A stretch of 64,000 bases of DNA from Proteromonas lacertae (lineage: Eukaryota; Sar; Bigyra; Opalinata; Proteromonadidae), in contig NGBS01000292.1 in the NCBI GenBank assembly GCA_002245135.1, positions 599,928 through 663,927 on the forward strand, read 5' to 3'. Shown here one piece after another: positions 37,786-49,517 of the stretch. The notes under the pieces are model-generated. The model saw only the letters and a list, made by a program, of their open reading frames with translations, had not been told where the DNA came from and did no database searches. How positions within the stretch are numbered: the first letter of the stretch is position 1; each line of letters opens with the position of its first letter. Both the position numbers and the translations under genes were made by a program.

Positions 37786-40044
37786 TGCAAATGAGCTATT
37801 ATAACCAAATATCAAACAATCTAGAAGAAAATGATTGTTTTGAAATTCAATATTATTTGTATGATCAATATTTAGATAATTTATAGATCCCTTTTAGAAA
37901 ATGAAATAGATCAAATCTCATTAAATAGTTCATACTTAGATTTAAAAGAATTTTCCAACCATATTGAAAGAATATCCAAATTGGTGAAAATCTCTCCTTC
38001 CACCCTAACCAAGAAAGATAATGAGATAATAAAATACTTGTGTGAAATATTAAATGTATAAACTAATGATATTAATATATATATTAAATAGAATATAAGT
38101 GAAACAACAAATATATTGTATTTCTTTTGTATTTTATAAGATGAATAGAAATAATGAAGAAATGAGATTTCGAAAAGAGAAAGAGAATAAATATACAAAA
38201 GAAATGAATGAAATAATAGATGAACTAAAAGAATGGATAGAAAAAACAATCTATATTCCAAATAATATTTCTTCTTCTTTATTAGATGAAATAAAAACTG
38301 AATATGAAATAAAGAGAAGAGAATTAGTGAATTATATGAAAGTGTATTATAAATTAATGGAATTATCAAATTTAATTTGTACATTGAATAATATAATGAA
38401 TGACAATCGATTATTATGTGAAAAATATAAAGATCAATTTTCAACAATAATAATATATCATAAGAATCACAATATAAAGAATAGTATAATAGAAGAAGTA
38501 AATGGAATAATAAAGAGATGTAAAGAGATGATAAATGAATTATTAATAATAAGTGAACTATATAAGAGAATAGAAGAATCAATGTATATATGAAATAGAA
38601 AATATTATTGAATAATAGAAAAGAAATAGAAAGAAGATATGTGAATAATGAAGTAATAAATGAAGAATTAGAAAGATATCGAAATATATTCAAAGATATA
38701 TATTCAATAGAAGAGTTAAATATAATGTTAAATGAGTTAATGGAAATAAACAAAAACATAAGAGAAAGTGAGAATAAGATATTAACATTAAAACCATATT
38801 TGTATGAAAATATATTTATTATTAATATAAATATAAATAGTAAATTAATATCAGAGTTATTTGACAAAATTCCATTATCTTTATCATTCCAATTGAAGAA
38901 AGAATATGAGAATTACAGAAAGTATATTTCAACAGATTTATGTAATAATAATAATATGAATAATATAACCAAGAGATTACATTCAACAATCAATGAATTA
39001 AAAGTATAAATAAATGATATTTTTGTATAGATAGTGTATAAAAACTATAACAATGAAAAATGTAAGATGTTTAACAAGATAAAAGAATCAATAAGAAGAA
39101 TAAAACTCTCAATAAATCGATTAGAATCTTGTAATTTAAAGAATATGAAAGACTTGACAAATGATGTAAATTCAGTGATTGAATGGTTTAATGATAATTT
39201 TAATAAGAATATAGAATTGAATGATATAAAAGAAATAGATATATTGTTAGGACAAATATGAAGTATTATTGTATATTTGTTAATGATATGAATAGAATTC
39301 AATGATAATGTGTAATACTTGTTATAACATAAAGATATTATTGTATATATATATATATGTGAATCATATTGAATAGAGATGAATATAAACAATTATTGAA
39401 TAATTTACCCAATAATGAGAGATATAAAAATGAAAAGATTTATAATGAGATATTATCATTATACAAATCAAACACAATGAATTATTCATCCATATATAAA
39501 AGAATGGATAAGAGATTGAAAGAAATGAAAGTGTCAATAAAACAATACAACCAACAGAAACATCAATTATATCTTTTATATTCACAGTTAATGTATAAAA
39601 TAATGTTATTATAAATGAATAGACAAATGTGTAAATTTGAATTAGAATCAATAGAGAAATATTATAATATAAGTATATATGTGAATATAATAAATGAGAG
39701 AAGTGATAATTTTAAGAATTGTATATATCAATCATGTTCCTTAGATGTATTACATGAAGAAATAAAAAGAATTCAAAATATATCTGATATAATAGTTGAA
39801 TATTATAACTATTCACAAATATTAGATAAAATGTATATATTATATTAATATATATCAATGTAATAGTGATAAAATCAAATCTTATGAATGTAATAGTGGT
39901 AAAGAGAGTAATGAGTATTATTTAGAGTTGATAGAAATGGAGAATGAATTGAAGAATGTAAGAAATAAAGAAGAAATTGAAAATATGGATATAGAGTCAA
40001 TGAATGAAAGAATGAATAAGATATTAATAAGTTTAATAAAATAA
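37786..40044 (+). CDS. Multi-intron coiled-coil protein of unknown family, copy A
   Basis: From MQMSYYNQISNNLEEN to the stop at 40042-40044 the pieces join through at least eight short introns into one helical Lys/Glu/Asn-rich protein of about 650 residues. Introns include 37863-37890 (28 nt), about 38055-38140, 38588-38622, 39007-39033, 39343-39376, 39588-39616 and about 39831-39863. No zinc, catalytic or membrane motif is visible. Heptad-like stretches are plentiful (EIIDELKEWIEKT, ELERYRNIFKDIY, KRMDKRLKEMKVSIKQ). A cytoskeletal, kinetochore or tether role would be a guess. One extra A near 39249 breaks the frame here; the mirror copy lacks it and reads on as DILLDKYE. That comparison shows that the genomic frame is meant to be open. 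Confidence 0.6.
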
Positions 40045-40131
40045 TAATAGTATTAGTTAATGAAAGTGTGTATTTGATGAATAAAAAAGAAAAAAATGAA
40101 AAAGAAACGAATCAATTTTTAGAATAATTTT

Positions 40132-40156
40132 TGATCAAGCCAAATCATTTGAATTT
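40132..40156. promoter_or_regulatory. TGATCAAGCCAAATC element upstream of NUP88
   Basis: TGATCAAGCCAAATCATTTG lies about 10 bases before the ATG at 40166. Same core as 34113 and 36586. The mirror arm keeps it. Inferred promoter motif. Confidence 0.45.
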
Positions 40157-40165
40157 TTATTAAAA

Positions 40166-42343
40166 ATGAGTGAAAAGAAAGAGTTTGGAGGTGATAGATT
40201 ATATTATAGTGATTCAATAGATACTAATTGTTCATTTGAAAAAGCTGTATTGAGTGAAGATGGTTTAATTAGTATTTCAAAGTTAGAAGATGAGAGTGAT
40301 GGTTATGACATATTCACAGGTGATAAGATCCATGACAAAATATTTTCAATAAAATATTCCCCTTATGGAGATCGTTTGTTGTTAGTTTGTTTAAGTGAGT
40401 TATACTATATCCAATTACCGGTGAAAATGAATATGAAAAAAGAAATGAAAGAGAATGAGATAAAAATAAATCGTTTAATCCTTCCTGATGCTGCTGCTGT
40501 TAAAATTTTGAAAGTGTTATGGTATCCATATTCGAATAACAATATAATTGTCTTAAGAGATGATAATAGTTTATGTTTCTTCAATGTAAATGAATCAAAT
40601 GAATATATATTCAGTTTAAACTTACAAAATTATATGAATAATATAAATGATAAAATGATGAATTTTACATTTGGTTCAAATCATTTATGGGATAAATATA
40701 CAATGTATTTGATGAACCAAAATGGTGAAATCTATTATATATGTGGAATAATTCCTCCAGGTTTAGAATTAAATAAGAGTGAATTAAGTGAATTAGAGAA
40801 AGAATATGAAGATGATTATTTAACAATAATCTTCATAAAACAATGGCAAGAAAGATCATTATTATTAAGAAAGTATAATATATATATATATATATATATA
40901 TAACATTTATGATGAAAATAGAAGTAATTATTCAAAGAAATTATATAAAGATTTCTATGAGACAATAGCATTAGTTAAAATGGTAAGTGATGAAAGAAGT
41001 TGGATATTAAAAGATGATATTTGTAGTGATATAATGGTATTAAGTGATGTTCCAATTCCAATAATTGTTCGATTATTTGAAAGTGGTTATTGTGATTTTA
41101 TTTCAAGTTTGTTATATCCAAAACCAAAATTTCATTATAATAAGAATAATGATAAAATGAATGAGATGATATGTTATATAATAGAAATAATTGAATTATC
41201 ATCATCTGATAAAAATAATATTAATCACTATAAAAGTCAAATAAAATATGATATGTTAAATGCAAATCGATTATTTATATTAAATAAATCCATAATATAT
41301 CATATTGATATAAAATGGTTTAATGATTTATTGGAGATGTTAAATGATTCAATATCTCCATGTCGAACAAGAATAACGATAGATGATTTTGAATCTAGTA
41401 AAATCTATCCATTAAATGATAATGCTGAATCAAATGAGATAAGTGGTTTAAGTATAGTGAATAATCCATTAAGTGGTTCAATGATAATATATCATGAAAA
41501 TAATAGTCGAATATATAAATTACATTATTATACAGTTTGTGGAACTTATATAGATCCAATCGAACAGATAAATATCGAATTAGAATTTAATGAGAAATTC
41601 TCAACGAATGAATCAAACAGTTTGAGTAAAATGTTAGAATCAATAGAAGCAATCAAATTGATAGAATCTTCGAAATGTAAATCTAGTGAAATATGTGTAA
41701 AAGTGTTAAATGATTTATTATTAGAAACTGAAGTATAATATAATATAATATAATAATTATATAAATAGAAGAATCAATTTATGAAATTATGGAGTTTTTA
41801 TGTGAATTATGAGAATAAATTAATGTATATAAATAACAGTTATAATGATTTAATGAAAGAAAGAAATGGATTGATAGAGATGATGAATGATACAATCGAT
41901 AATCATAATCAAATACAAAATGAGTATAAATATAATAATATATATAATATATATATAGTATTGATGATATTGTAGAATATCAAAATCATTTACAGAATCG
42001 TTTAAATGGAATATGTAAAGTATAAATATAATAATAATAATAATTTATATAAAATATGAAATAGATGATAAATGAAATACCATCTGAAAGTTCCAAAATA
42101 AACTTCAAAGAAATAGAAGAAATGAAATTACAAATAGATAATGTTTATAAATCCAAAGTGAGTTATTTAGAAAATGAATGTAAATCATTAAAAGAGATGA
42201 GATATCCGATATTAAGTAAAGAATCTTCAAATAACAGTGAATATCTTGAAGAAATTCTGAACAAATCTGAAGAGAAGATAGAGAAACTGTTGAAACTGAG
42301 TCAAAGTCTTCAATTGACAATTCACAATATGATAAAAACGTAG
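40166..42343 (+). CDS. NUP88: Nucleoporin NUP88-like, copy A
   Basis: NUP88 is a cytoplasmic-face nuclear pore component that works with NUP214 and NUP62. The N-terminal half is a beta-propeller with family blocks FSIKYSPYGDRLLLVCLS and VKILKVLWYPYSNNNIIVL, followed by DDNSLCFFNV. These match the NUP88 pattern in which a LWHPYS motif is followed by DNxLRxY. The C-terminal part (KSKVSYLENECKSLKEMR, EEKIEKLLKLSQSLQ) is coiled coil, as in animal and plant NUP88. Introns at about 40872-40920, 41732-41768, 41929-41960 and 42019-42062 join in phase, giving about 600 residues. The first intron has a long TA tract whose length differs in the mirror copy. No frame break is seen. Confidence 0.8.
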
Positions 42344-42407
42344 ATTCTATTAATTGCTATGATTTCTTAAAAATTGGTGTTTGAAAATATGTTTGAGTTT
42401 AATAAAA

Positions 42408-42423
42408 AAGCTTGATTTTAAAA
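42408..42423. promoter_or_regulatory. AAGCTTGATTTTAAAA element upstream of DMAP1 paralogue B
   Basis: AAGCTTGATTTTAAAA lies eight bases before the ATG at 42432 and matches 37745-37760. Inferred promoter motif, conserved in the mirror arm near 57274-57289. Confidence 0.4.
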
Positions 42424-42431
42424 AATAAAAA

Positions 42432-43817
42432 ATGCAGCTAAGTGATGTTTTGAACATCTCAAACCCCTATTCAGAACCTTCACAGCTTTATTTGACACCA
42501 TGTGAACAGAATAATAATATAATTGAGACTAAAACAAGAGAAATACCGTTTCAATTCAAAGCCAATAAAGAAGCTTTACCTCCAATCATGCCTACTAGAT
42601 GGTCTAACAATTTGGTACAAGAAATGAAAGATATTCCAGTAGAAAAGTGGAAGTGGACTTCATTTCGTAATATTGCCAGAAAAGATCACTTAGAATTACA
42701 TCATTGGGAAAAAATGTCAAGACCACAATCACATTATCAATTTGCCGAATATAATAAATACATAGAAGCAATTCATTATGGAGATGATGAATATCAAGAA
42801 TGTATATCAAGTGATGGATGGACAAAAGAACAAACTGATCATTTATTTGAGTTATGTAATAAATATGACTTACGATGGCCAGTAATTTGCGATCGCTACT
42901 CTCTATTGCCATATAGAACAGAAGAAGAGTGTAAATATAGATATTACAGTGTGTGTAAGAAAATATTAACCCATCGAAAGATGAGAAACTTTACTTTAAC
43001 TCCGTTTGAAGAATCTATAGTTAGTTATGAATATGATGAAGAATATGATAAAGAAAGAAATGGTGAATATGATAAACTATTCAAAATCTCCAAATTAGAT
43101 GAATTAGAAATACACAAATTAGAAAATGAGTTAAATATAATCGAATGTTTGATAAGAGAGATAGTTTATGGTGATATGGGAAATAATTCAAACTCTATTA
43201 TATCATCATCCAATAATGGTAATAATAATAAATCATTTAATAAAAGACATAGGAATATCAAATCATCTTCTATAATTGATGAATTTATAACTGATTCTGA
43301 ATTGAATGAATATATCAAAAATCCAAATAATTTGTTATTATATCAACCTATGTCTCAACAACAACAACAACAGAATCCACAACAGAATCAACCAAATCAA
43401 CAACAATTACAACCTGGAGTTAGTTTAAGAAGTCAACGATTTGAAGTTACTGTATTTATTGTTAGATTATATTATTGTTAGTCTGGTAAATCTGGTGTAT
43501 TAAGTAGTATATTGAAAGTAGTTCAAAGTATAATGAGTGAATTGGGAATACCTCCAAAGATGACAATGGCAACAGATAAAATCTGTAATTTGTATGATCA
43601 AATAAAACAAAAGACAATAAAATTGATTGTATTACAAAGACATGTTGGATTAAGAGAGAATGCATTGATGCAAGCTGAAGAATCCCAAAATCAAAATCAG
43701 AATATAGAAGCTGTATATATATATATATTTATTTATTTAATTATTTAATGATTTCTATAGAAGAAGAGAAAACCACCTCCATTGAATAAACCTCGTAAGA
43801 AGATAAGACAACAATGA
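42432..43817 (+). CDS. DMAP1/SWC4-family subunit, paralogue B, copy 1
   Basis: A second, clearly different DMAP1-type gene, expected in SWR1/NuA4-like nuclear complexes. Landmarks are MQLSDVLNISNPYSEP, FRNIARKDHLELHHWEK, the SANT-like WTKEQTDHLFELCNKYDLRW with VICDRY, and EECKYRYYSVCKKIL. A Gln-rich tract (about 43357-43410) and a C-terminal bundle follow, VVQSIMSELGIPPKMTMAT and LIVLQRHVGLRENAL. Introns at about 43451-43480 and about 43711-43760 lead to a basic end, KKRKPPPLNKPRKK. About 430 residues, open throughout. It differs from the mirror copy by a few replacements (for example MSRPQ against VSRPQ) and one Gln codon in the Gln tract. Confidence 0.88.
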
Positions 43818-43885
43818 TAATTTATATATACTAATTATGTTTTATTGTTTTTATTTTTAAATTCAAAAAATATATTCGTTACTGA

Positions 43886-44641
43886 ATGTCTTTTTTTTCT
43901 CATTCTTCATCATTTAATTATCAAACAATCAGAATTGCTATTGCTGGAGATTCTGGTATAATAAATGAACAATATAATGAAACTAGGAGTAGGAAAAAGT
44001 ACAATATGCAAGAATAATATCACATGATGAATCATACGATGCATTAACACCTACAAATGGTTGTAGTACCTTAGTGTTTGTATAATATATAAAAATATAA
44101 AGTGTAGTTACACAATTATGACTTAAATGGTGCAAATCAATCATTCTATGTAGAAGTGATTGATATAGGAGGTCATCCTAGTTACCAATTTTGTAGAAGA
44201 ATACTATATACAAAGATAGATGGTATAGAAGCTTGTATTTTTCATAAATAGCTTTAATACTTGTATATGATGTATCAAACTCCAAATCCTATTACAATCT
44301 GCATGGTTGGATAAATGAAATAGAAGATAGTAGAAAGAGTGAAGGCTATAACAAAGTGATAGAAAAATGGGATAATTATTGGATTCCTGTGAATGTAAGA
44401 TCTAGATTTAAACATATACAACAACAAGAAGAAGAACAACGGAATAATAATCACAGATCCTTTAATGAATATTCCAGTGATAGTAATAGGGAATAAGAGT
44501 GATTTAGTGAAAGAAATAAATGAAGAATTTGATTGTTGGAAAGATTATTGTATTAATAGTATAAATTATAATAAAGATAAAGATAATGAAGAAATATATA
44601 AGTTTATTGAGAGTGTGTTTGAAAGTAAGTTTGTGTGTTGA
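43886..44641 (+). pseudogene. RABL3-like small GTPase, copy 1 (frame-broken)
   Basis: An atypical Rab-like GTPase. The P-loop GDSGVGKST is split by an intron right after GDSG (about 43953-43983). Downstream are TPTNGCSTLVF (switch I region), EVIDIGGHPSYQF (DxxGG in place of the usual DxxGQ), a 17-nt intron (44235-44251), LILVYDVSNSKSYYNLHGWI and the base-recognition motif GNKSDL. NLHGW together with the long insert before GNKSD is typical of RABL3. Two one-base insertions relative to the mirror copy break this copy: one near 44012 (AAGAATAATATC against AAGAAAATATC) and one near 44457. Either the copy is dying or the assembly is imperfect. The start MSFFSHSSSFNYQTIRIAI is chosen by in-frame continuity. 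Confidence 0.65.
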
Positions 44642-44828
44642 ATATTAATTTAACTATTACATCCTTTATACTTTAATGAATAATAATTTAAATAAATGAA
44701 TTTCTCTGTAAATCTAATCCAACAATGAAAAGTGAGAATCTATTAGTTTTATTATATAATTGTTTATTTATATATGTATTACTCAACGCTTTGTTTAATT
44801 TAGAGAAAAATGTCTTTATAAAAATAAA

Positions 44829-44844
44829 CTTGAGAGGAATCAAG
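44829..44844. promoter_or_regulatory. CTTGAG...ATCAAG dyad upstream of TSG101
   Basis: CTTGAGAGGAATCAAG followed by CCT lies about 33 bases before the ATG at 44877, combining CTTGAG and CAAGCC forms of the recurrent element. Inferred promoter motif. Confidence 0.4.
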
Positions 44845-44876
44845 CCTACATTGTTTTATTTTTTGATATTGAAATA

Positions 44877-46017
44877 ATGGACCTGTATACAGAAATTGAA
44901 AGACAGTTAAAAATAATAGGACAATATACTGTATTTTATTGAAATATATACCATAGTCTTTAACTCCTTCATTTCTGTCAGAGATTGAAAGATATAAGAA
45001 ATCACCACAATTTCAATGGGCTATATCTGTATTAGCTTCATGGGATGGTATATGTTTTTATTTAGTGTATATAGAAACAGATATTTACTATTTAGATGTT
45101 ATATGTAAAATACCATATATGTTTAGAGGAGAACAATTTTTTAACCATATAAAAATGTCATTACCGTCTGAATTTCCACATAAAACTCCTGTTTGTTTTA
45201 TACTGCCTTCTGAGAGTATAGGTGATTTTAATATTTGATATAATGATAGATAACTCATTTAATACTTCTGCTTCATATATAAATAATGATTATTCAATCA
45301 ATTATAATAAAGATCTCAAATCAATTGAAGAAATCTTATTAGATATTCAAACATCATTTAATAGAATATATCCATGTTATGGCTCTAGTGATGAAGGTAT
45401 ATTAATATATATATAAAGTAAATAATATTAATAAATAATAGTAAAAAGAAATCGAGAAGAAGTGAAGAGAAAAGTGTTTGAATCAAGTAATGAAATAGTA
45501 AAAAATCATAATTCAAAAATAGAACCATTCATAAATAATGTAGTATATATGATTATAGATATTATTGCATAGAATCTATCAATTAAAAAGTTCAATGAAT
45601 TAAGTAAATATAAGGAAGAAATGTTGAGTAGTATAAAGAATAAAAAAGATTATATAAAAGCTGTTGATGAAAAAGTATATATATATCAAATTAATTATAA
45701 ATAGATGAAATTATTTGAATTAATTAATTCATCAAAGAACAGTAGTGGAAGTAATAACAATAGTGTTGAAGAAGTATATTTATTGTTGGATAGAAAAGAC
45801 AATGATTTAGTGAAATATCATTCTGAAATAGAAGCGCTTGATGATTTGATAAAAGAATTAAGTTCAGTAGTCTTGGATAGTAGAATATCAGTATCTCAGT
45901 ATGTAAAATTCTCAAGAAGATATTCAAGATTGCAATTCTTGCTAATGGTTATTAGAAATGTATATTATTATCTATATTTATTGTTAGAGATATATTAAAA
46001 ATTTAACAGCTAAATAA
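44877..46017 (+). CDS. VPS23: ESCRT-I subunit TSG101/VPS23-like
   Basis: ESCRT-I recognises ubiquitinated cargo at endosomes. The start MDLYTEIERQLK is followed by introns at about 44924-44953 and 45047-45073. A UEV-like ubiquitin-binding fold comes next (DETDIYYLDVICKIPYMF, FPHKTPVCFILPSES). After an Asn-rich linker and coiled-coil stalk (KEEMLSSIKNKKDYIKAV) comes the C-terminal steadiness box, YHSEIEALDDLIKELSSVV then ISVSQYVKFSRRYSRLQFLL, a strong match in pattern to TSG101. The last intron (45960-45986) gives an end RYIKNLTAK at 46017. It is shorter than animal TSG101 because the Pro-rich linker is missing. It is the first gene of the unique spacer between the inverted-repeat arms. Confidence 0.8.
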
Positions 46018-46199
46018 AGAAACGACCCTTATTATTTTTATATTAAAAATCATATGTAAATATTTTCATTATTTTTGAGCTAAAATTCATGATAATAGAA
46101 ATAAAATATAAAAATGAAGAATAATCTCGTCAAAATAATTTATATAGAGTTTCTATACACATCAGAATCATCTCTTAATTATTTTTGTTTTTCTGTTTA

Positions 46200-47934
46200 A
46201 TGGAGAAGTGGCTTATAATATCGCTTGCACTTGTTTATTTAACTTCCTTTATCGATGCGTTTGGTATGTCCATGATTATCCCAATCTTACCGAAGTACAC
46301 AGACCATTTTGGATCAACAACAACCGAATATGGCATCTGTTTTGCTTCATACGCTATCGCTCAGTTTTTTAGTTTAATTATTATGGGTAAATTAAGTGAT
46401 AGATGTGGAAGAAAGATTATGTTGCTTGCATCTCTGTTTGGATCATGTACAGGACCATTCCTACAAGCATTGTGCAATGGTACATGGACATTCACAGCCG
46501 CTAGGTTTTATACAGGTTGTTTGGGAGGTAGTATGACAATTTCTTATGCGTATAAGTCATTATATTATATTTATTAGTTACATATCAGATTGTATTGATT
46601 CTAAGAACAGATCAAAATATCAAAGTCAGGTTTGTGGTGTAGTTTGTGTTGGATATGTCGGTGGACCACTTGTAGGATCATCCTTAGTGAATGTACACTT
46701 GAGATTTCCATTGTATATATCATCTATATAATGTTTTAACTTTTATATAGATGGTTAGCAGGTGGTTTTGCTGGAGTAGTGTTAATATTGTCAATATTCT
46801 TCATGAAAGACTCAAAATTCTTTATTCAAGCAAGAAAAGAAGCTGATGAGAAGATAAGATTAGAAGAATCAAACTTAGAATTAGAAACAAAAGAAAAAGA
46901 AAAAGAAGATAAAATATTACCAACAGAAGATAAAGAAGAATTAGTGATAAATAAAGATATAACTACAACAACAGCTAATACGACAACAACAACAACCATC
47001 AACTTCTCAAGTAAAAGTGAGTATTACAGAACCATTATATGATACAGGAACTAATGATAATGAACAAGATGATACTGAAGCTAGAATCTCTAGAATATCA
47101 CATGCAAGTATGGGTGGAACAGCAATTGTCTATGATCATATATCAAGAGAACATAGAAACAGTAAACTAGAAGAAGAAAAGAATAAAGACGAAGATAAAG
47201 AAGGAAAAGTACTGGATCCAGAAGCAGTGAATAAAACTGTTGAGAAACAAAGAGATTATTTAGTTGATAATTTTTGGATTATTTATATCTTAATGATTTT
47301 AGAATGTTTTATTGTTATTGGTAATATGACTGTATTTGATGTGATATTCCCATTGATGGCTATTGAAGTGTATGATTTAAGCTCAATCTACTCAGGGTAT
47401 ATACATATTATATATATATATATATATATAATTATAGAATTATATATGCAGTTAGTAGTTTAGAATATGCATTATTTCAAGTGTATTTGCTACAGAAAAT
47501 GAGATCCTGTTTTGATTTAGTTACTATCTATTTCATTGCATTCCCTGTCTCTAGTATTAATATATATTATTATTATTATATATATATATATAGTTGCTGG
47601 CGATTTAATTATATCATTCACGAACACTTTATGGCTGTTTGTTATTGGAGTATTTTTTCAATGTCTAGGCGGTGCTATGATTGCATCTCATCATACAATT
47701 ATCACCTCATTAATTTCATCACCAGAAGCAGGAGGTAAATATATTGGATATCTTATGTCTATTGATGGATTGGCTAGAATAGTGATTCCATTAATGATGA
47801 GTCCTATTTTTAGTAAATATCATGGTATGCCTTTTCAGATTGGTGCTGGTTTGTGTGCTGTGGGAATAGCTCTTGCTTTTGTAGTTAGATATCAAGCAAA
47901 AGATATAAAAATTATTCAGAGAATTAGAAACTGA
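46200..47934 (+). CDS. Major facilitator superfamily transporter
   Basis: A proton-coupled or passive carrier of small solutes; the substrate is unknown. MEKWLIISLALVYLTSFIDAF starts the first helix. The MFS loop motif is visible as GKLSDRCGRKIMLLASL (about 46384-46435). About 12 hydrophobic segments are split into two halves by an acidic, low-complexity loop (46.83-47.27 kb). Introns at about 46553-46574, 46712-46749, 47399-47437 and about 47553-47592 restore the frame. One extra base near 46990-47010 in the central loop shifts the frame between a Thr-rich stretch and the following ITEPLYDTGTND segment. The second half holds the transport helices FVIGVFFQCLGGAMIASH and IGYLMSIDGLARIVIPLM. 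Gene ends IIQRIRN. Confidence 0.7.
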
Positions 47935-48045
47935 TGATGTCATGTTAAACTAAATTGTTTCATAAATATTACGTATCCGTTGTAAATGCTAATTGTTTTT
48001 GTGTTTACTATAAAAAGACAAAATATTACAAACATACATCAAACT

Positions 48046-49380
48046 ATGTTCCTTCTTTTATTCATTTTTTCTTCTGTTCTAGCTTTTTTGATGGCTTGTG
48101 CAATTGGTGCACAGGATGTTTCACATTCATTTGCTACATCTGTTGGGTCAAAAGCTTTGACAGGAAGGCAAGTCATATATTTAGGTTCAATATGTGAATT
48201 CAGTGGTTCACTCTTTGGAGGAAGTGTTGCAGGATTATTTTCTAGTGGAATAATAGATACTTCATTGTTGACAACACCAGACCAAATTGATCAGTATTTT
48301 TTTCTTATATAATTTGATAATAGTTATGCATTTATAATGTTTTGTACAATTGCTGGTGCATTTACTTGGCTTTGTATTGCAACAAAAATGTCATGGCCAG
48401 TATCTAGTACTCATTCATTAGTAGGTTCAATTGTAGGATTAGGTTTAGTATTTGTAGGAAAAAATTCACTTAATTACACAACAATATGGCAATTATGTCT
48501 TTCCTGGCTAACATCACCACTGTTTGGAGGAATTTTTGCATATTTACTACAGAAAATAATCAATAAGAAGATAATGAGTAAACCAAGTCCACATATCGAA
48601 GCCACTAAATATATGCACTATTTTACAGGTTTAACCGTTGGTATCTTAGTATGTTTTATAATGATGGATGGTCCAATGATAATTCGATTGAGTTATTATG
48701 TATATATTATTTATATAAATATCTAGATTGCTATTCCATTTAGTATAACAATAGGATATATCGTAAGTCGGTTATATTTATATTATCATCCCAAATTGAA
48801 GAGTAATGATGATGAAGGAAGTGATATAGAAAGTAACAGTAATAATGAAATAAAAACACGATTAGAAATGACAGAACAAGCAGAAGGGGGATTTAGACCG
48901 CTAATGGTACTAACAGCTTGTGTTGTATCATTTGCACATGGAACAAACGATGTATCAAATGCGATTGGACCTTTCACTGCTATTTCTGAGATTTATTTCA
49001 CTCATAATATTACTAGATCACCTTCTCCATTATGGATATTGATGTATGGTGGTACTGGTATTATTGTTGGGTTGTATTTATTTGGACATAGAGTAATGCA
49101 CACCATTGGTGATAATATATTTACATTTTCTTATTCTAAAGGATTTTCTTCACAATTAGCAACTGCTATTACTGTTCTTACTGCTACATTACTAGGAATG
49201 AGTGTTGCTACAACTCATTGTTTAATTGGATCTATTACTGGTATGGCTGTTGTGGAAGGAATAAATAAGATGAATTTTGCGACTGTTAAAACAATTATTG
49301 TAGGTTGGATTGTCACAATGCCTGCTTCTGCGATTTTTTCAATCATTTATTACACAATTTTATCTTATATAGCTGGTTAA
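48046..49380 (+). CDS. PiT-family inorganic phosphate transporter (PHO4/SLC20-like)
   Basis: Moves phosphate with sodium or protons. Both halves of the duplicated PHO4 domain are clear: N-terminal IGAQDVSHSFATSVGSKALT (about 48100-48160) and C-terminal HGTNDVSNAIGPFTAISEIY (about 48940-48999). The first repeat has Gln and His where the usual signature GANDVANxxGTxVGS has Asn residues. SSTHSLVGSIVGLGLV and TTHCLIGSITGMAVVEG are the paired glycine-rich helices. Introns at about 48292-48323 and 48700-48725 join the three exons. A variable charged loop (about 48800-48890) separates the halves. The start MFLLLFIFSSVLAF is preferred over an upstream ATG at 47986 because it opens directly into the first helix. 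About 420 residues, short for eukaryotic PiT. Confidence 0.85.
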
Positions 49381-49517
49381 ATATATTTTAATTAATCTAT
49401 TTGTGTATTTCAGTTGATATTTTGAAAATTAAAAACCGATTTTTCGATATTTTTCTCGAACTCGATAGTTGTTTTTTCGTGTTTCTAATGAAGTAAGTTA
49501 TTAATAATCTAGCTTTA

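Larger units (their letters stand above)
35668..44698. repeat. Left arm of large inverted repeat (at least 9.0 kb)
   Basis: This segment reappears in reverse complement at 54997-64000. Matching genes pair in mirror order with coordinate sums near 99674-99700: 36643 with 63031, 40166 with 59520, 42432 with 57265 and 43886 with 55808. The inner junction is sharp, after the shared AATAATAATTTAAATAAATG ending at 44698. The outer junction of the pair is not visible because the right arm runs off the window. Exons differ by scattered substitutions and one-base indels; introns differ more. Confidence 0.95.

Noticed and set aside
37911-38867. 318-codon hydrophobic frame opposite the coiled-coil gene (also mirrored at 60813-61607)
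   Set aside because: It is the antisense of Lys/Glu/Asn-rich coding exons, which yields Phe/Leu/Ile/Ser-rich pseudo-membrane protein; the plus-strand exons splice coherently.
47481-47738. A separate small protein within the MFS gene
   Set aside because: It joins the MFS exons in phase across introns on both sides and encodes a membrane helix of that protein.
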